Source: Microbacterium rhizomatis (lineage in GTDB: Bacteria > Actinomycetota > Actinomycetes > Actinomycetales > Microbacteriaceae). Taken from it: a stretch of 64,000 nucleotides of DNA. The stretch is taken from the NCBI RefSeq assembly GCF_008710745.1, contig NZ_VYSA01000006.1, forward strand, positions 58,337 to 122,336, read 5' to 3'. The position numbers and the translations under genes are program-made. Position 1 is the stretch's first letter. Every line of letters begins with the position of its first letter. Of the stretch, positions 61,505 to 64,000 are shown piece after piece. The notes under the pieces were generated by a model. It did not search any database. It saw nothing but the letters and a program-made list of their open reading frames with translations, and was not told the DNA's origin.

Positions 61505-62245
61505 GTGGGCATACCAGAACCAGCTCAGGAGCCGTCGCAGCGCACCGCGACGGCGGTCGTGGTCGACCACCTCGAGCGCGTCATCCTCGAAAGCGGTCTC
61601 GAACCCGGCGACGACCTGCCGTCCGAGGCTGACATCGCCGCCGAGCTCGGACTGAGCCGGCTCACCGTCCGCGAGGCGATCCGCACTCTGGTTGCCAGAG
61701 GTCTGGTCGATGTCCGTCAGGGTCGCCGGGCCACGGTCGCGCACGCGTCGGCCGAGCCCCTGCGGGCGTTCTTCTCTGCGGCGGTCCGGCGAGATCCGCG
61801 CGGGCTCCTGGAGCTCCTCGAAGTCCGCTTCGCGATCGAGGTCAGCGCGTCATCGCTCGCCGCGCGCCACGCGACACGCGCCGACCGCGAATCACTGGCG
61901 AACGCGCTCGCCGCGATGCGGGAAGCCGGAGCAGACGCCGATGCGTTCAATGCCGCCGACGTCCACTTCCACGCCGTGATCGCCTCTGCCAGCGGGAACC
62001 GGATGTTCGATCTCCTGGTCGAGGGCATGGAAGAGCCGCTGCACGCGAGCCGCGTCGCCAGCCTGTCGGGCTTTCTCGCGGAGGGGCGCGTGCTCGATGA
62101 CCTCGTGGCGCAGCACGAGGAGATCTACGCCGCGATCAACGCGCGCACGCCACGCGCCGCCGGAGAAGCGATGCGCCGTCACCTCACCCAGACCCGACAT
62201 GACCTCCGGAACGCCTCAGTGCTCGCCACGACGAAGGTCACGTGA
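61505..62245 (+). CDS. GntR-family (FadR subfamily) transcriptional regulator
   Basis: From GTG 61505 the protein is 246 residues. The N-terminal winged HTH contains LPSEADIAAELGLSRLTVRE then AIRTLVARGLVDVRQGR, and the C-terminal FCD domain is all-helical with metal-site histidines (DVHFHAVIASASGN, QHEEIYAA, RRHLTQT). FCD regulators respond to carboxylic acids, in keeping with the sugar-acid operon on its left. It overlaps the MFS start (GTGA). Confidence 0.9.
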   Translation: MGIPEPAQEPSQRTATAVVVDHLERVILESGLEPGDDLPSEADIAAELGLSRLTVREAIRTLVARGLVDVRQGRRATVAHASAEPLRAFFSAAVRRDPRGLLELLEVRFAIEVSASSLAARHATRADRESLANALAAMREAGADADAFNAADVHFHAVIASASGNRMFDLLVEGMEEPLHASRVASLSGFLAEGRVLDDLVAQHEEIYAAINARTPRAAGEAMRRHLTQTRHDLRNASVLATTKVT

Positions 62246-63675
62246 GCGATCCGCGGTCCTTCAGCCGCCGCCTGGCACTCCTCGTCGCGGCAACGCTCTT
62301 CATGGAGAGCCTCGACGCGACGATCATCCAGACCGCCGCACCCGCGATCGCCCGCGACTTCGGGGTGCAGCCCGCAGATGTCAACACCGCCATGGTCGCC
62401 TACCTCGTCGCAGCCGGGATCGCGATACCCGCGAGCGCCTGGCTCGCGGCGCGCCTCGGAGACCGGGTCGTCTTCCTCGCGGCGATCGTCCTGTTCACGG
62501 TGGCGTCGATCGCATGCGCGAGCGTCGAGTCGCTCGCGCTCCTGATCGCCGCCCGCGCCGTCCAGGGCATCGGCGGGGCATTGATGATCCCCGTCGGCCG
62601 GCTCGCTGTTCTGCGTGAGATCCGCCCCGCCGATGTGCTGGATGCCGTGGCGTTCCTCACCTGGCCTGCCCTTCTGGCACCCGTCATCGCGCCGGCGATC
62701 GGAGGGATCCTCTCCGACACCGTCGGCTGGCGCTGGATCTTCCTCATCAACGCGCCGATCGGAATCCTCCTTCTCGCGCTCGGTCTCCTCCTCGTCCCCC
62801 GGACGGTCCGGCAGCCCGACGCGCGGCTCGATGGCGAGGGCTTCGCGCTCATGGCCGTCGCCCTGGTGGCGATCACATCCGGGGCCGAGCTTCTGAGCGG
62901 CGGGAGCGGCCCGGCGATCGCTGCGTCGCTCGCTCTCATCGCTCTCGGCGTGATCGCGGGCTGGGTCGCGATCACGCGGATGCGCCGCAGGGCGCGACCG
63001 CTCCTGGATTGGGGGATGCTGCGGATCCCCAGCTTCCGCGCCGCGAGCATCAGCGGTGGCGTCTACCGTCTCGTGATCACGGGCGCGCCTTTCGTCTTCA
63101 CTCTGCTGTTCCAGGTCGGTTTCGGCTGGAGCGCGACCCGCGCCGGGCTCATGGTGATGCTCGTCTTCCTCGGCAACGTCCTGATCAAGCCCGCCACGAG
63201 CCCTCTCCTCCGACGATTCGGGTTCCGCACGGTGCTGATCGCTGCGAATCTGCTCGGTGCCCTCACACTCGCGACCTTCGTACTGGTACGCGCCGACACC
63301 CCGTTGTTCGTCGTCGGGCTGCTCCTGGTGTGCAGCGGCTCCCTGCGCTCGATCGGGTTCAGCGCATACAACACGCTCCCGTTCCTGGATGTGAAGGGCG
63401 AGGATCCGCGAAGCGTCAACACGCTCGTCGCGACGCTGCAGCAGGTTGCGATCGCACTGGGGATCGCTACCGGCGCCCTTCTGGTCAGATTCGGCACCGC
63501 AGCGTCCGGCGCGGTCACGGGCGACGAGGCGCTCGGCTACAGCTGGGCGCCCGGACTTGCGGCGCTGCTGCTCGTGCTCCCCCTGGGGGGAGCCATCCGG
63601 CTGCCCCGCGACACGGGATCGGGGGCGACGCGCCGTCGGGTCTCCGCCACCCATTCACCGCCGCAGAACCCGTGA
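62242..63675 (+). CDS. DHA2-family MFS transporter (second)
   Basis: The GTG at 62242 overlaps the regulator's stop. The 477 residues have the helix-1 motif ESLDATIIQTAAPAIARDFG and IAARAVQGIGGALMIP in helix 4-5, with 13-14 membrane segments. It is a paralogue of the 20126 transporter. Coupling to a FadR regulator suggests export or exchange of the acid handled by the operon next door. Confidence 0.88.
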   Translation: MSDPRSFSRRLALLVAATLFMESLDATIIQTAAPAIARDFGVQPADVNTAMVAYLVAAGIAIPASAWLAARLGDRVVFLAAIVLFTVASIACASVESLALLIAARAVQGIGGALMIPVGRLAVLREIRPADVLDAVAFLTWPALLAPVIAPAIGGILSDTVGWRWIFLINAPIGILLLALGLLLVPRTVRQPDARLDGEGFALMAVALVAITSGAELLSGGSGPAIAASLALIALGVIAGWVAITRMRRRARPLLDWGMLRIPSFRAASISGGVYRLVITGAPFVFTLLFQVGFGWSATRAGLMVMLVFLGNVLIKPATSPLLRRFGFRTVLIAANLLGALTLATFVLVRADTPLFVVGLLLVCSGSLRSIGFSAYNTLPFLDVKGEDPRSVNTLVATLQQVAIALGIATGALLVRFGTAASGAVTGDEALGYSWAPGLAALLLVLPLGGAIRLPRDTGSGATRRRVSATHSPPQNP

Positions 63676-63684
63676 TCACCCGAC

Positions 63685-63724
63685 CCTGTGGATAACTCAC
63701 AGGGCATTTCCTTATCGATATACT
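63685..63724. promoter_or_regulatory. Upstream region of the last gene with hairpin and DnaA-box sequence
   Basis: CCTGTG-N7-CACAGG (63685-63703) is an inverted repeat that contains TTATCCACA on the minus strand (63687-63695). TATACT (63719-63724) may be the -10 box of the following gene. Confidence 0.5.
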
Positions 63725-63762
63725 AGTGTTCTTGCACAAGTTCGGTCTGGGAGGGCTTCGTG

Positions 63763-64000
63763 ATGTCTGCTTTTGGTGTGGGCCGCGGCACGAGGACGTG
63801 CGGGTGTGGGTGTGGTGCTGGCGACGTGTCTGGTGTTGGGGTCGGGTGTGGTGTCGGCGACTGGGGCTGAGAATGATGGGGCTTCGGTGTCGCCGGTGGT
63901 GGGTGGGTTTGGTTTGGGTGATGGTGTGGAGGGTTTGATCGATGAGCGGGTGGGGTCGTTCGCGTTCGATGTGCGGTCGTCGGGGGTGGGGTTGCGGTGG
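63763..64000 (+). CDS. Start of a GT-rich gene for an exported protein (possible Rhs-like, apparently frameshifted)
   Basis: GGGAGGG (63749-63755) sits seven bases before ATG 63763, an ideal ribosome site, but the ATG frame stops at 63868. The next frame (from 63764) stays open to the window edge and encodes an Ala/Val-rich signal peptide (RAGVGVVLATCLVLGSGVVS) then GGFGLGDGVEGLIDERVGSF, reminiscent of the start of actinobacterial Rhs/YD-repeat wall proteins. One base of shift (a real frameshift, error, or recoding) would join them. Alternatively translation begins at TTG/GTG 63773-63776 without a proper ribosome site. Codon use (GGT, GTG, TTG, TCG) differs from neighbours. Confidence 0.5.

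Overview
The window is high-GC DNA (roughly 68-70% by eye) with Shine-Dalgarno-led, tightly overlapping operons. The protein families (SufU/SufS, BioY/BioM/BioN, actinobacterial HTH-citrate synthase, DUF6379 proteins) point to an actinobacterium, most likely Microbacterium or another member of the Microbacteriaceae. No tRNA, rRNA, CRISPR array or recognisable insertion sequence was seen.

Layout. 0-17.7 kb is a mosaic of ordinary and small genes: a spermidine-synthase-like protein (cut by the window edge), a RecQ helicase with a phosphoribosyltransferase-like tail, sufS-sufU, a GH30 glycosidase, a hydrolase, a divergent citrate synthase pair, a leaderless subtilase, an aldo/keto reductase, a lower-GC secreted protein, a FAHD-family enzyme, a macro-domain protein and several mini-proteins. 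Two repeat structures lie here: a 144-bp tandem duplication behind sufU and three copies of a 102-bp hairpin element at 16.2-16.7 kb.

17.7-53 kb is one large catabolic island that I read as a C-glycoside degradation locus. The left part (17.7-28 kb) carries a short-chain dehydrogenase, a GMC oxidoreductase resembling the FAD-dependent C-glycoside 3-oxidase CarA, a DHA2 transporter, and an aromatic ring-cleavage set for the released aglycone: FAD monooxygenase, extradiol dioxygenase, two FAHD enzymes, an amidohydrolase and a cyclase-family hydrolase. The right part (28-53 kb) carries five sets of C-glycoside deglycosidase subunits (DUF6379 beta plus xylose-isomerase-like alpha). Three sets are separate genes and two are natural beta-alpha fusions. 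Around them lie a second GMC oxidase, Gfo/Idh/MocA dehydrogenases, further TIM-barrel isomerases, a ThuA-like protein, two SnoaL-like proteins, a sugar ABC importer without an ATPase, and ROK and LysR regulators. Inferred flow: import, oxidation of the sugar at C3, C-C bond cleavage by the deglycosidases, then 3-keto-sugar isomerisation and reduction on one branch and ring cleavage on the other. A 15-bp motif (consensus R-WWWW-C-N-N-R-CATAAG) recurs in front of six of the island's transcription units and suggests a common regulator.

53-64 kb holds a TetR-controlled biotin-uptake operon (bioY-acyl-CoA ligase-thiolase-bioM-bioN) with a thiolase lacking two catalytic residues, a sugar-acid style operon (SMP-30 lactonase, 3-hydroxyacyl-CoA/gulonate dehydrogenase, isomerase), a divergent FadR-type regulator with a DHA2 exporter, and the start of a GT-rich gene for an exported, possibly Rhs-like protein whose start appears frameshifted.
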